Position numbers and translations under genes: made by a program. Positions 7,959 through 17,669 of a stretch of DNA of 64,000 bases are shown in pieces. The DNA comes from Bryobacterales bacterium (GTDB lineage: Bacteria > Acidobacteriota > Terriglobia > Bryobacterales > Bryobacteraceae), in NCBI GenBank assembly GCA_020846745.1, contig JADLDI010000131.1:1-64000 (forward strand), read 5' to 3'. Each line of letters starts with the position of its first letter. The stretch's first letter is position 1. A model generated the notes under the pieces. That model was not told where the DNA came from, ran no database searches, and saw only the letters and a list, made by a program, of their open reading frames with translations.

Positions 7959-8933
7959 TTAACTCTTCTGTTTGCGGATCTTCTGCCAGTACACTTCCGG
8001 CCGCTTATCGGGCGACAGATGCGGATTCGGAGTCACCATGCTGCTGTACAGGTCCGGACGGCGCGCACGGATGTAACTGCCGCCCGAAGCCAAATTCAGA
8101 TTCTCGGGTATAAGGGTAGCGCAAACGACTTCGTCTTCGAGCGACCGGCACTCGGTGATCACTTCCCCATAAGGATCGACGATCATCGACCCACCGGGTT
8201 TGATCGTGCCGCCTTCGGCGCCCAGCACATTGGCATACAGCAGGTAAACCCCGTTCTCCCAGGCGCGCGCGGGCAGCCACTTCATGATCCAACCGCGACC
8301 CTTCGGCCCATCGAATTCCATCCTACAGCGGACCGGATCGCGATGGCGGTTGTGCCAGATTTCCGGGTCCACTACACCTCGTCCCGGCGCGGGCGAGGGT
8401 AGGCATCCCGTCACGTGCGGCGCCAGCAATACCTCTGCGCCCAGCATCGCCGTCATCCGTCCGTTCTCCGGCAAATTGTTGTCGTAACACGTCAGGATGC
8501 CAAACCGGGTGCCGAGCGCATCGAACACCGTGTAACTATCGCCGCATGCCAGATGGCTGCTGACAAATTCGTGGATTTTGCGGTGTTTCGCCAGCAGACC
8601 ATTGCCTGATACCGCCACCTGGCAGTTATACAGTTGGTCGCCTTCGCGCTCCACCACGCCGGCCGAAATCACCATGTCTAACTTGCCGGCTATCCCGATC
8701 AGCCGGTCCACTGACTCGCCGCCCGGCACCGTCTCTGACAATTCGCGCACTTCGTCGCGCGACAGGTTCTCCAGAAACGTATACCCGGTGACCGATAACT
8801 CGTGGAACAAAATGAATTGAGCGCCCCGGCGGGCGGCCTGGGCGCTCAAATTCTCGATTGTTTCGAGATTGTACCGCTTGTCGCCGTCGTGCGCTTCGAA
8901 CTGCGCGACAGCAACCTTTACTTCCTGCTTCAC
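7959..8933 (-). CDS. Carbon-nitrogen hydrolase (nitrilase superfamily)
   Basis: A 324-residue cytoplasmic protein with the Glu-Lys-Cys triad in context: E in LFHELSVTGY, K in AKHRKIHEF and C in GILTCYDNNLPENGR. It hydrolyses an amide, nitrile or N-carbamoyl compound, but the substrate cannot be told from sequence. It starts with GTG, overlapping the gpmA stop (GTGA), so it is coupled to glycolytic genes with no obvious metabolic link. It is somewhat longer at the C-terminus than omega-amidases. Confidence 0.88.
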   Translation of the reverse strand: MKQEVKVAVAQFEAHDGDKRYNLETIENLSAQAARRGAQFILFHELSVTGYTFLENLSRDEVRELSETVPGGESVDRLIGIAGKLDMVISAGVVEREGDQLYNCQVAVSGNGLLAKHRKIHEFVSSHLACGDSYTVFDALGTRFGILTCYDNNLPENGRMTAMLGAEVLLAPHVTGCLPSPAPGRGVVDPEIWHNRHRDPVRCRMEFDGPKGRGWIMKWLPARAWENGVYLLYANVLGAEGGTIKPGGSMIVDPYGEVITECRSLEDEVVCATLIPENLNLASGGSYIRARRPDLYSSMVTPNPHLSPDKRPEVYWQKIRKQKS

Positions 8934-9676
8934 TTCTTCTTACCCTGTGCCGCCACTGCTTCCATGGCGGCCTTCACTTTTTCCGGATCGCCGAGATAGT
9001 AACGGTTCAAAGGCTTCAAATTGTCGTCCAACTCATACACAAGCGGCATTCCGGTTGGGATGTTTAATTCGACAATCTCCTCGTCGGAAATGTTATCGAG
9101 ATACTTTACCAGCGCGCGCAGGCTGTTACCGTGCGCCGCGATGATCACACGCTTGCCGGCACAGACGTCCGGCGCAATCACATTCTCCCAATAAGGAACA
9201 AACCGCGCCACCGTGTCCTTCAGGCACTCGGTTAGCGGCAGTTCCTCGGGAGTAAGTGAATCGTACCGGCGGTCATGCCCCGGATAGCGCTCATCGGCCG
9301 TGTCGAGCGCCGGCGGCGGAATGTCGTAACTCCTCCGCCAGATCTTCACCTGCGCTTCGCCGAACTTCTCAGCCGTTTCCGACTTGTTCAGCCCCTGTAA
9401 TGCCCCATAGTGGCGTTCGTTTAACTGCCACGCACGCACCACCGGGACCCACAGCAGGTCCATCTCATCCAGCGCAAGCCACAGGGTGCGGATCGCCCGC
9501 TTCAATACCGACGTATAAGCGATATCGAACGTGTAGCCTTCCGCCTTCAGTACCTTACCGGCCTCCAACGCTTCCTGCCGGCCCTTGTCCGACAGGTCCA
9601 CATCGGTCCACCCGGTAAACCGGTTCTCTTTGTTCCAACTGCTTTCGCCGTGACGAACGAGAACAATCTTTGTCAT
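8930..9676 (-). CDS. gpmA: 2,3-bisphosphoglycerate-dependent phosphoglycerate mutase
   Basis: A 248-residue enzyme converting 3- to 2-phosphoglycerate. The catalytic LVRHGESSWNKENRFTGW segment at the N-terminus carries the phosphorylated His, and the second catalytic region reads IAAHGNSLRALVKYL. Length and motifs match dPGM (GpmA) closely. It overlaps enolase by four bases upstream and the nitrilase by four bases downstream, so consecutive glycolytic steps are coupled. Confidence 0.96.
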   Translation of the reverse strand: MTKIVLVRHGESSWNKENRFTGWTDVDLSDKGRQEALEAGKVLKAEGYTFDIAYTSVLKRAIRTLWLALDEMDLLWVPVVRAWQLNERHYGALQGLNKSETAEKFGEAQVKIWRRSYDIPPPALDTADERYPGHDRRYDSLTPEELPLTECLKDTVARFVPYWENVIAPDVCAGKRVIIAAHGNSLRALVKYLDNISDEEIVELNIPTGMPLVYELDDNLKPLNRYYLGDPEKVKAAMEAVAAQGKKK

Positions 9677-10956
9677 TGCCGGAAGGCGCTCCTTCCGGCG
9701 TAACGGGCGGCGGAGCCCAATTCTTCTTCAATCCGCAGCAACTGGTTGTACTTCGCCAAACGATCGGTACGGCTCGCGGAACCGGTCTTGATCTGGCCCG
9801 CATTGGTTGCGACAGCCAGGTCGGCAATGAACGAATCTTCGGTTTCGCCGGACCGGTGCGACACGATGTTCGCGTACTTCGCGCGCTCGGCCAGCGCCAT
9901 GCACTCGAGCGTCTCAGTCAACGAACCAATCTGGTTCACTTTGATCAGAATCGCGTTTGTAACGCCCTTCTCGATGCCCTTCTTGAGGATCGAAGTGTTG
10001 GTTACAAACAGGTCGTCACCCACCAACTGGACCTTCTTGCCTAATGCATCGGTCAGCAGCTTCCAGCCGTCCCAATCGTGCTCCGACATGCCGTCTTCAA
10101 TCGACACGATCGGATACTTCGCGCACCAGTCGCTCCAGGTCGCAACCATCTGCTCCGGCGTCGCCTTGTGGCCATCGGACTTCTTGAACACATACGTGTT
10201 CGCGCCCTTGTCAAAGAACTCGCTCGCCGCTACATCGAGCGCCAAGCCGACCTGTCCGCCAGGCTTGTAGCCCGCCTTCTCGATGGCCTCAAGAATCACT
10301 TCCACCGCTTCTTCGTTCGACTTCAGGTTCGGCGCGAAACCGCCCTCATCGCCCACGGCAGTGGAATATCCCTTCTTCTTCAGCACGCCCTTCAGCGAAT
10401 GAAACACCTCAGTACCCATGCGAATGCCCTCGCGGAAGCTCTCCGCGCCGAACGGCACCACCATGAACTCCTGCAGGTCTACCGAATTGTCCGCGTGCGC
10501 GCCGCCATTGATGATGTTCATCAAGGGTACGGGCAATACCGTCGCGTTCACACCACCCAGGTAGCGGTAGAGCGGCAGCCCATGTGCATTTGCCGCCGCG
10601 CGCGCCGTGGCCAGCGATACCGCCAGAATCGCGTTCGCGCCCAGGTTGCTCTTCGTCTCCGTGCCGTCCAACTCCAACATGCGCCGGTCGACATCTACCT
10701 GCCGCGTCGCATCCATGCCCGCCAGCGCCTTCGCGATTTTCGTATTAACGTTGTCAACCGCCTTCAGGACGCCTTTTCCGAGATAACGGCCTTTATCGCC
10801 GTCACGGAGTTCCAATGCTTCATTCTCACCTGTGGACGCGCCGGAGGGAACCGCCGCGCGGCCCGTACTGCCATCGGCCAGCAAAACGTCCGCTTCCACC
10901 GTCGGATTACCGCGTGAATCCAGTATTTCTCTACCCGTGATCTGGATGATTTCCAT
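9673..10956 (-). CDS. eno: Enolase
   Basis: A 427-residue phosphopyruvate hydratase of typical length. Recognisable parts are ITGREILDSRGNPTVEADV at the N-terminus, SGASTGENEALELRD, the Mg-binding regions around VGDEGGFAPNL and SIEDGMSEHDWDGW, and the SHRSGETED loop near the C-terminus. It is the first gene of the eno-gpmA-nitrilase-Gfo/Idh/MocA-DUF1080 operon. A GGTGA site lies just before its ATG. It also belongs to the RNA degradosome in some bacteria, but nothing here shows that. Confidence 0.97.
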   Translation of the reverse strand: MEIIQITGREILDSRGNPTVEADVLLADGSTGRAAVPSGASTGENEALELRDGDKGRYLGKGVLKAVDNVNTKIAKALAGMDATRQVDVDRRMLELDGTETKSNLGANAILAVSLATARAAANAHGLPLYRYLGGVNATVLPVPLMNIINGGAHADNSVDLQEFMVVPFGAESFREGIRMGTEVFHSLKGVLKKKGYSTAVGDEGGFAPNLKSNEEAVEVILEAIEKAGYKPGGQVGLALDVAASEFFDKGANTYVFKKSDGHKATPEQMVATWSDWCAKYPIVSIEDGMSEHDWDGWKLLTDALGKKVQLVGDDLFVTNTSILKKGIEKGVTNAILIKVNQIGSLTETLECMALAERAKYANIVSHRSGETEDSFIADLAVATNAGQIKTGSASRTDRLAKYNQLLRIEEELGSAARYAGRSAFRQ

Positions 10957-11084
10957 AAATCACCATTGTGGCATGTCCGGTGTCGCAGGCGGCGGCGCGG
11001 CGGCCTCAATTCCGACTACCACCTCCGCGATTCCCTTCCGCCGAGATGTGTTAAGTCCTATACTCGAACTGAACCGGAGCTCTT

Positions 11085-14000
11085 ATGCGCATTTTGTTCG
11101 TCCTCTGCGCCGTTGTATCGCTCGCCACCGCCGCCGAACCGGCGTTCATTACCACTCGCTTTGTGAACGGCAGCGGCGCCGAAAACATCGTGGCCACCGC
11201 CGTGGACCCCGCCGGCAATCTGATCATCGCCGGAACGACCACATCCACCGACCTTCCAGGGCGAACCATTACGCGGCTCACGCCTGAAACCAGTCTCCTT
11301 CGCAGTCGTGACACGGGACTCACCTGGTCTCGTGCGGCTTCGCCCGAGCCGGGATATCTCGGTTGTCTGGCAGCTCACCCTAAGCGCTCGAACGTCGTGC
11401 TCGGCTGCGGCGCAAGCGGCATTGCCCGCAGCACAGATGCGGGCGCCACGTGGACCACGCTGCCCGCCACCCCAACTGCGTACAAGATCACCCACCACCC
11501 GACGAATCCCGACATCTTCTTCGCGATCTCTCAACGTGGGCCTCTGTATCGGTCCACGGACGCTGGCATAAATTGGCAGGCACTTAGCCAGCCTCCTGGC
11601 TTGAGCTTCCTGGAGTTATCGGTAGATCCATTCGATCCGTCCGTCATCCTGCTGGGAGCTTTTCCTCAATTTGTGCGTTCCACCGACGGAGGACTTACAT
11701 GGAAAGATGTGCTTAGCAAGGAATCTGAAGATTCCATCGTTTTCGATCCGCACCGGCCAGGACGCGTGTACGCTCTTGCGAAGTTTACCGCGCCATCATA
11801 CGCGCTACGCGTCAGTACCGACCACGGAGCTACCTGGACTCCACTCCCAGCGGGACCGCTCGGAGTTCTTGCCGCCGACCCCCACCGCGCCGACACCCTC
11901 TGGATCGTCACACAAACCGACGTCTATAGGTCACAAGATGCTGGGCGAACCTTCAATCGAGTCGCCCGGTTTAGTGATTTTGTCGGGCAGTTGGCAGTCC
12001 TTCCCGCCGATCCTGCTGTTCTCGTAGCATCCACCAGTAGCGGGATCTTTAAATCCGTTGATGACGGACGCACGTGGACGCTTCAGCACGCCGGGCGCTT
12101 CAACGCGTTTCTTCCGCTCGGTGATTCGGAGTTACTCGCCTCTGTCGTTCCGGCCGGCGATGTCTACATCTCCAAGCTAAGTCCCGACACTCGCGAGACC
12201 CTGTTCACCACTTACATCGGCGGATCCAAGCTCGACCAGGCGTTCGCCATGAAAGTCGACTCGCAGGGTGACATCCTCGTGGCGGTGGGGCGTTCCGAGT
12301 CGGACGACTTCCCGTCCGCTCCCGGCTCGGGCACGATCGTCGTCTTCAAGACTGCGGCCACGGGCGACCGGCTCATGTACGCACGGCGACTTGGTGGTTT
12401 GCTAGGCGATGATCCCGTCTCACTCGCACTCGATCTCGAAGATAACGTCTATGTTGCCGGTTCCACACGCTCCACCGATTGGCCGGTGACTACAGGTGCC
12501 CGCGTTCCCACTCCGGTGTCGAACCTGGCGGAAGCAGCCCGGAACGGCTTCGTTGTGAAGCTCGACCGGAGTGGCCACACCGTCTACTCCACGGTAATCG
12601 GCGGCTCCGATTCCGACCGGATTTCCGCAATCGCGGTCGACCCCTCAGGGGCCGTTTGGCTCACCGGCAGCACTCAATCCGCTAACTTCCCGGTTACCGC
12701 TAACGCGCTCCGAGGTTATTCGGGCGGTACCGATGCGTTCATTACCCAACTCAGCCCGTCCGGAGCCGAAATCCGGTACTCCACCTATTTCGGCGGCACG
12801 GGCGCTGATGCGGGTGGCGCCGTCACTCTCGACGCTCAAGGCAACCTATACGTCGCCGGCCATTCTAATTCGCGCGATTTCCCAACCTCGCCCGGAGCTT
12901 TCCAATCCACACTGAAGGCGCGCGCCTGTGCCTCGGATGGACTTTCATCAGGTGACGGCTTTGTGGTCCGATTCAATTCTAACCATAGCGTCGAATTTGC
13001 CACATTCGCTGGAGCTACATGCCGCCTCAGTTTGAATCAGATCGCCGTAGCTGACGGTTCCGTATTCCTGGCAGGCGACGCCAGTCCAGGCGGACTAATC
13101 AATTCTTACCCGTTCTGGCATGATATCGACGGAACGCCGAACGCCTTCCTGGCCCGAATGAAGACGGACGGTAGTTCCCTCGAAATCGGCCCGATGTTGC
13201 CCGGCGGTTTGCCAGGTTTTGCGATTAGTCTCGACCGGTCTCGGATGTACGTCGGCAGCGGAAATCGAAACTCGCCTTATTGGCCCGGTGCTCAAGCGTT
13301 TCTGGGTCTACTCGACCTCAATCCCTTGCCGAACTCGCTTCGGGTCCGGTCTGCCCGTTCCACTTTCGATCGAACGGGTTGGTCGGCGGCGGAGGTGCCA
13401 ACCGCGGACATGTTAGTGAGCCCCGGTGCGCTTGCCACAATCTTCGTCGAGGGGATGGATGACATCCAGCCGATGGACTTAGGTATCAGCCCTGATTCCG
13501 ACTTACCCGAAGAATTACAGGGGATCCGAGTCTGGTTCGACGGTCAACCCGCTCCCATTCTGTCGGTCGAACCTGGTGCCATCGTTTGCGTTGTGCCATC
13601 CTCCCTACGGCCGGACCAGAATCCCAATCCCTTTCTGGAGATCGCTCGCAATGGTGCACGGTCTAACCCTCGTCTGAGTGGCATCAGCACGTCTTATTAC
13701 CCCCGGCTGCTCTATGCTGCACCGGGCGACATCCTGGTGGCGCGCAATGAAGATGGAACCCTCAACAGCGATGCCAATCCCGCCCCGCTCGGCACAGTCA
13801 TAACCATCTACGCTTCGGGCCTTGGACCCCTCGCTCCGCCCCTTCCGGACGGCTCGGTGGCGCCCGCCGAACTGTCGCGTCCTTCGGTCAAAGTGGAAGC
13901 AAGAGCCTACAACGGGCCGTCATTAGAGGTGCTCGACGTTTCCACCATGCCAGGTTTCGTCAGTTCACTCCAACAGATCAACCTTCGGTTGCCGCAGAGT

Positions 14001-14087
14001 ACTTGGGAGGACAGTTCGCAGTTGTTGCTATTTATCTCACCCAACGGCTATGGGAGTACGAGAGGCAAGGTTTCCGTCAGACGATAG
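11085..14087 (+). CDS. Large secreted protein: Asp-box repeats, SBBP propeller, TIGR03437 C-terminus
   Basis: A 1000-residue protein with a Sec signal (MRILFVLCAVVSLATAAEP). Residues about 80-360 hold seven Asp-box blades of the S-x-D-x-G-x-T-W type (for example STDAGATW, STDGGLTW, SVDDGRTW). Residues about 370-700 show SBBP beta-propeller repeats such as STYFGGTGADAG followed by NLYVAGHSNSRDFP. The last 200 residues have the SPGALATIFVEG / PRLLYAAPGDILVARNEDG / GTVITIYASGLGP pattern of TIGR03437, typical of Solibacter-like genomes. It is probably cell-surface or secreted and may bind carbohydrate or protein; no catalytic residues are evident. A TATACT at 11059-11064 could be its -10, and GGAG precedes the ATG. 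It is convergent with the next gene, six bases apart. Confidence 0.88.
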   Translation: MRILFVLCAVVSLATAAEPAFITTRFVNGSGAENIVATAVDPAGNLIIAGTTTSTDLPGRTITRLTPETSLLRSRDTGLTWSRAASPEPGYLGCLAAHPKRSNVVLGCGASGIARSTDAGATWTTLPATPTAYKITHHPTNPDIFFAISQRGPLYRSTDAGINWQALSQPPGLSFLELSVDPFDPSVILLGAFPQFVRSTDGGLTWKDVLSKESEDSIVFDPHRPGRVYALAKFTAPSYALRVSTDHGATWTPLPAGPLGVLAADPHRADTLWIVTQTDVYRSQDAGRTFNRVARFSDFVGQLAVLPADPAVLVASTSSGIFKSVDDGRTWTLQHAGRFNAFLPLGDSELLASVVPAGDVYISKLSPDTRETLFTTYIGGSKLDQAFAMKVDSQGDILVAVGRSESDDFPSAPGSGTIVVFKTAATGDRLMYARRLGGLLGDDPVSLALDLEDNVYVAGSTRSTDWPVTTGARVPTPVSNLAEAARNGFVVKLDRSGHTVYSTVIGGSDSDRISAIAVDPSGAVWLTGSTQSANFPVTANALRGYSGGTDAFITQLSPSGAEIRYSTYFGGTGADAGGAVTLDAQGNLYVAGHSNSRDFPTSPGAFQSTLKARACASDGLSSGDGFVVRFNSNHSVEFATFAGATCRLSLNQIAVADGSVFLAGDASPGGLINSYPFWHDIDGTPNAFLARMKTDGSSLEIGPMLPGGLPGFAISLDRSRMYVGSGNRNSPYWPGAQAFLGLLDLNPLPNSLRVRSARSTFDRTGWSAAEVPTADMLVSPGALATIFVEGMDDIQPMDLGISPDSDLPEELQGIRVWFDGQPAPILSVEPGAIVCVVPSSLRPDQNPNPFLEIARNGARSNPRLSGISTSYYPRLLYAAPGDILVARNEDGTLNSDANPAPLGTVITIYASGLGPLAPPLPDGSVAPAELSRPSVKVEARAYNGPSLEVLDVSTMPGFVSSLQQINLRLPQSTWEDSSQLLLFISPNGYGSTRGKVSVRR

Positions 14088-14093
14088 TCCCAG

Positions 14094-17000
14094 TTACGGC
14101 AGCGCAAACACCAGCACGTTCGGACCCGCCGCCGTCGCCACATACTGTTTGCCATTCAACTGGTAAGTCATCGGCGACGCCTTCCATAACTGGTTCGCCT
14201 GGAACTGCCACAGCAGCTTACCCGATTTAGCGTCAGCCGCCGCGAACGATCCGTCGTCATGGCCAAAGAACACCACTCCGCCCGCCGTTGACAACACGCC
14301 GCCCCACGTGATCGCCGGACCATCCTGCGGTAACTCCCAAACCACCTCGCCTGTCTGTATGTTGAGCGCGCGCAGGATCTTCTGGCCTTTCTCTTCCGGA
14401 ATGTTTCGCGTGTCGCCGCCATAGTGCGATTGGCCCGCCTTCCACTCAGCCTTTGCTTTGGTGTAGAACGTACACTTCTCAAGCGTCATCACATAGAACA
14501 GCTTGGTAGCGGGACTGTAAGCCGTCGACATCCAATTCGTTGCACCCTCCACGGCCGGACACGCGCGGATGCCTTCCGGTGTCGGATCGGCGCCGGCAGA
14601 CTTGATCGGGCGGCCCTTTTCATCCAATCCCGTAGCCCAGGTGAGCCTCTTCACGAACGGCTTGCCCAGCAGAAACTCGCCCGTCAAACGGTCCAGCACA
14701 TAAAAGAACCCATTACGATTCGCCTGGATCAACAGCTTGCGCGGACGGCCCTTCCATTCAGCGTCCACCAGCATGGCGGTTTGTTGCGAGTCCCAATCGT
14801 GCAGATCGTGCGGCGTGTGCTGGAAATGCCACCGCAACTTACCCGTCTTAGCATCCAGCGCGACCACTGAATCGGAATACAAGTTATCTCCGCGGCGTTC
14901 GTCGCCGTTGTAGTCGGGGCATGGATTGCCGGTGGTCCAGTAAAGGATGCCCGCCGTCGGGTCGTAAGTGCCTGTCAACCACGTCGCCGCGCAACCATGC
15001 TCCCAATCGCGGCCCTGCCAGGTTTCAGAACCCGGTTCGCCCGGAGCGGGAACGGTCCAAAACCGCCAGGCTTCCTTGCCCGTCTTCACATCGAACGCGG
15101 CCAGAAACCCGCGAGCGCCCTCGTCACCGCCTGAATGTCCGGAAACCACCAGGTCGCCGATAACCAGAGGTGCGGAAGTTGCGCCATAGTTCTGGCGATA
15201 GTCAGCCATCTCGGTATCCCAGATGAGGCGGCCGTTGCGACGGTCAAGCGCAAGCAAATGGGCATTATCGGTAATCAGGAATAGCCGGTCTTCCAGCAAC
15301 GCGACCCCGCGGTTGATCCCGCTGGCCGCATCGCCGACCACGCCGCGCGTTCTCGGACGCCGGAACGACCATAGTGTCTTGCCCGTCGCCGCATCCAGTG
15401 CGTACGCTTCATTCGGCGCGGTCACGTACATAACGCCATCCACCACGGTAGGCGTAACCTGCAATCGCGGCGCACCCGGCACTGAGAACATCCAGCGCGA
15501 AGTAAGTTGCCCGACATTCCGCGGCGTGATCTGAGTAAGTGGCGAGTGCCGGTTACCCGATAACTGCCCGTGGTAGGAAGGCCACTCGCCAACCGGCGGA
15601 TCGATAACTTGGGCCATACTCGGGCCCCGGTTCGTGAGCGTGACACCTGTGTTGCCCGCCCGCGCGGGCCGTAGCGTCCGCATGTAAGCGAGCAGCGCCG
15701 TCATCTCCGTATCCGAGACATTGGCCCCCGGCATTCCTTTGTCCGGAATCCCGTTGCGAATCAGTTCCGGCAGGTCATTCCGGGTGCGTATACTGCGCGT
15801 AACATCGGGTGCGCGTTCGCCGCCCCGGCCATCCGCGCCGTGGCAGAACGCGCAGCGGTTCGCGAACGACTTCTGCCCCGCATCGCCAGCCTGCTGCTGT
15901 GCGGCCGCCGGGGCTGCACCCGTCATTTCGATATAGCCCTTCTTTGCCAGAAACGCGAAGTAACCGGCATAGTCGAACTTAGTCTCGCCCGCCTCCTCCT
16001 TGGTAAGCGCGACAATCTCGTCCAGGTTCCGTCTCCCATCCGCCCAATAGAGCGCCAGTGTTGGGTGCTTTACCCATGCGCCGTTCGGGTACCCTTCGCG
16101 TTCATCCGGCGGAATGTCGTCCAGCGGCAGCGTCCCGAAGCGCTTGCGTGTGATAACCGTCCCAGGCGAAGCGGGTCTCCTCTTGGGCGGCCGTGCCGCG
16201 CCGGTCAGGCGAGCGGTGGCCTGCACCATCTGCTCGACAATATGCTCCGGCAGTTTCCGCTCGGCGCCCCACTCCCGCGCGATCCGCGCCAGCCATTGCG
16301 CCTCTTTCTCCCCCGCATCGGCGAAGTAATAAAGATAGGCCGCATTCATCACGATCAGGTCACGTAGCGACTGCACATCCACCGTATCCGGTGTATCGGC
16401 CGAGTTATGGTGCGTGTGCACGCCAGTGCCGCTATAAGGCCACGTCGCGGGAACGCCGATCGACGGCTCACCCAGAAAGGCGTCCGTCCCGGCCATGAAC
16501 TCTTTCCAGTGCCACTTGCGGTTAACCGTAGGGAAATATGTCGCAGCCAGCTTGAGAATGAACGGATCGGTATACGAATAACCCGACCACGGGTTCAAGT
16601 ACCAGGTGTACTCCGTGCCCGGCAGATCGTAAGTAGCGGCCGGCGTATCCACGCACATGGCCGCCACCGTACGCTTGATGCGGTCCGGGTAAGTGGCAAT
16701 GTAATGATGCGTGCCGTAGTATTCGGGCATCGCCATCATACGAATCGTCCGGCGCGGCTTTTTCAATTTCCCTTCGTTGATCAGCCGCCGGATCGTGCTG
16801 ACAGACTCGAGCATCGCCGCCACACCAGTCGCATTATCATGAGCGCCCTGCTCGGCGGAATGCCCCAAAGTGAGCACCTCTTCGTCTGTCTCGCCAGGAA
16901 TCACCGCCGTCACATACGGATAGTAGCCCTTGTAATGACGTGAATCGACTTTCGCACGCAGTTTCACGGGACCTTTCGCCATCAGACTTCGCAGGTAAGC

Positions 17001-17669
17001 CGCCTCCCGCGGACTCAGCGAGAACCCGACCAGCGGCGTACTTTTGGCTGTATAAGCCCAACCGTAATCGCCCCACGAGTTAATCCACTGCCGGCCGTCT
17101 TCTAACTTCGGATTCTCCGTGAACGTGTTCACCGCTCCCAGCGCCCCGGCCTTTGCTAAGTCGTACTTCAGGCCCGCCGGGTTCTGCTTCGTCAAAACCA
17201 GCTTTCCCTTCAGGTCCGCCCCTGTGGCATACTCGACAACTTCCGCCACCACTCCGCGCGCGGGTGTCGGGCCGCTCCACATTACCAGCGACGTAGGGAT
17301 CTTCTCAAAGTTAGCCAGTTCGCGTTTGTCGGCGGGTACGGCCGGCTCGACAATCTCGAGCGTGGCCGACTTGGCATTCCACGCGAGCGGCATCGTCCAA
17401 TACCCGAACTGCGAAACGCCGTCGGCGGGAGCGTTGATTACCTCCACCCGTTCCAACCCGTTAGCCGCCAGCGTTCGTCGCAGATACTCGGCCGTTTCGG
17501 CGTACTTAGGAAATGTGCTCCAACGGTCGGTCGAATGGATGCGGCGAACATACTCCATTGCTTTGTCCGGTTGCGCCGCTTGCTTTACCGTATCGAGCAG
17601 TGGCTTCAGGTCTTGCGCGAAAGCCGCCGCAGGCAGCAATGCCCACACAAGCTTACTTAACGTTCTCAT
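14094..17669 (-). CDS. Fusion protein: M28 peptidase - cytochrome c - PQQ-type beta-propeller
   Basis: One uninterrupted frame of 1191 residues with a Sec signal (LVWALLPAAAFAQ). Residues about 20-590 are an M28 aminopeptidase-like part: GHSAEQGAHDNATG near 270 keeps the first His and the bridging Asp, PEYYGTHHY stands where the Glu pair is expected, then CVDTPAA and VHTHHNSADT give the later Asp and His. After an Ala/Gln-rich hinge, residues 600-670 are a class I cytochrome c with CAFCH and a distal Met in NGIPDKGMPG. Residues about 690-1190 are a PQQ-dependent-dehydrogenase-like propeller (GEWPSYHGQLSGNRHSPLTQI, DWDSQQTAMLVD, repeated ALDAKTGKLRW). The cytochrome-propeller half resembles quinohemoprotein dehydrogenases. 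The protein should be periplasmic. Its start overlaps the end of the preceding gene by 17 bases. Confidence 0.85.
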   Translation of the reverse strand: MRTLSKLVWALLPAAAFAQDLKPLLDTVKQAAQPDKAMEYVRRIHSTDRWSTFPKYAETAEYLRRTLAANGLERVEVINAPADGVSQFGYWTMPLAWNAKSATLEIVEPAVPADKRELANFEKIPTSLVMWSGPTPARGVVAEVVEYATGADLKGKLVLTKQNPAGLKYDLAKAGALGAVNTFTENPKLEDGRQWINSWGDYGWAYTAKSTPLVGFSLSPREAAYLRSLMAKGPVKLRAKVDSRHYKGYYPYVTAVIPGETDEEVLTLGHSAEQGAHDNATGVAAMLESVSTIRRLINEGKLKKPRRTIRMMAMPEYYGTHHYIATYPDRIKRTVAAMCVDTPAATYDLPGTEYTWYLNPWSGYSYTDPFILKLAATYFPTVNRKWHWKEFMAGTDAFLGEPSIGVPATWPYSGTGVHTHHNSADTPDTVDVQSLRDLIVMNAAYLYYFADAGEKEAQWLARIAREWGAERKLPEHIVEQMVQATARLTGAARPPKRRPASPGTVITRKRFGTLPLDDIPPDEREGYPNGAWVKHPTLALYWADGRRNLDEIVALTKEEAGETKFDYAGYFAFLAKKGYIEMTGAAPAAAQQQAGDAGQKSFANRCAFCHGADGRGGERAPDVTRSIRTRNDLPELIRNGIPDKGMPGANVSDTEMTALLAYMRTLRPARAGNTGVTLTNRGPSMAQVIDPPVGEWPSYHGQLSGNRHSPLTQITPRNVGQLTSRWMFSVPGAPRLQVTPTVVDGVMYVTAPNEAYALDAATGKTLWSFRRPRTRGVVGDAASGINRGVALLEDRLFLITDNAHLLALDRRNGRLIWDTEMADYRQNYGATSAPLVIGDLVVSGHSGGDEGARGFLAAFDVKTGKEAWRFWTVPAPGEPGSETWQGRDWEHGCAATWLTGTYDPTAGILYWTTGNPCPDYNGDERRGDNLYSDSVVALDAKTGKLRWHFQHTPHDLHDWDSQQTAMLVDAEWKGRPRKLLIQANRNGFFYVLDRLTGEFLLGKPFVKRLTWATGLDEKGRPIKSAGADPTPEGIRACPAVEGATNWMSTAYSPATKLFYVMTLEKCTFYTKAKAEWKAGQSHYGGDTRNIPEEKGQKILRALNIQTGEVVWELPQDGPAITWGGVLSTAGGVVFFGHDDGSFAAADAKSGKLLWQFQANQLWKASPMTYQLNGKQYVATAAGPNVLVFALP

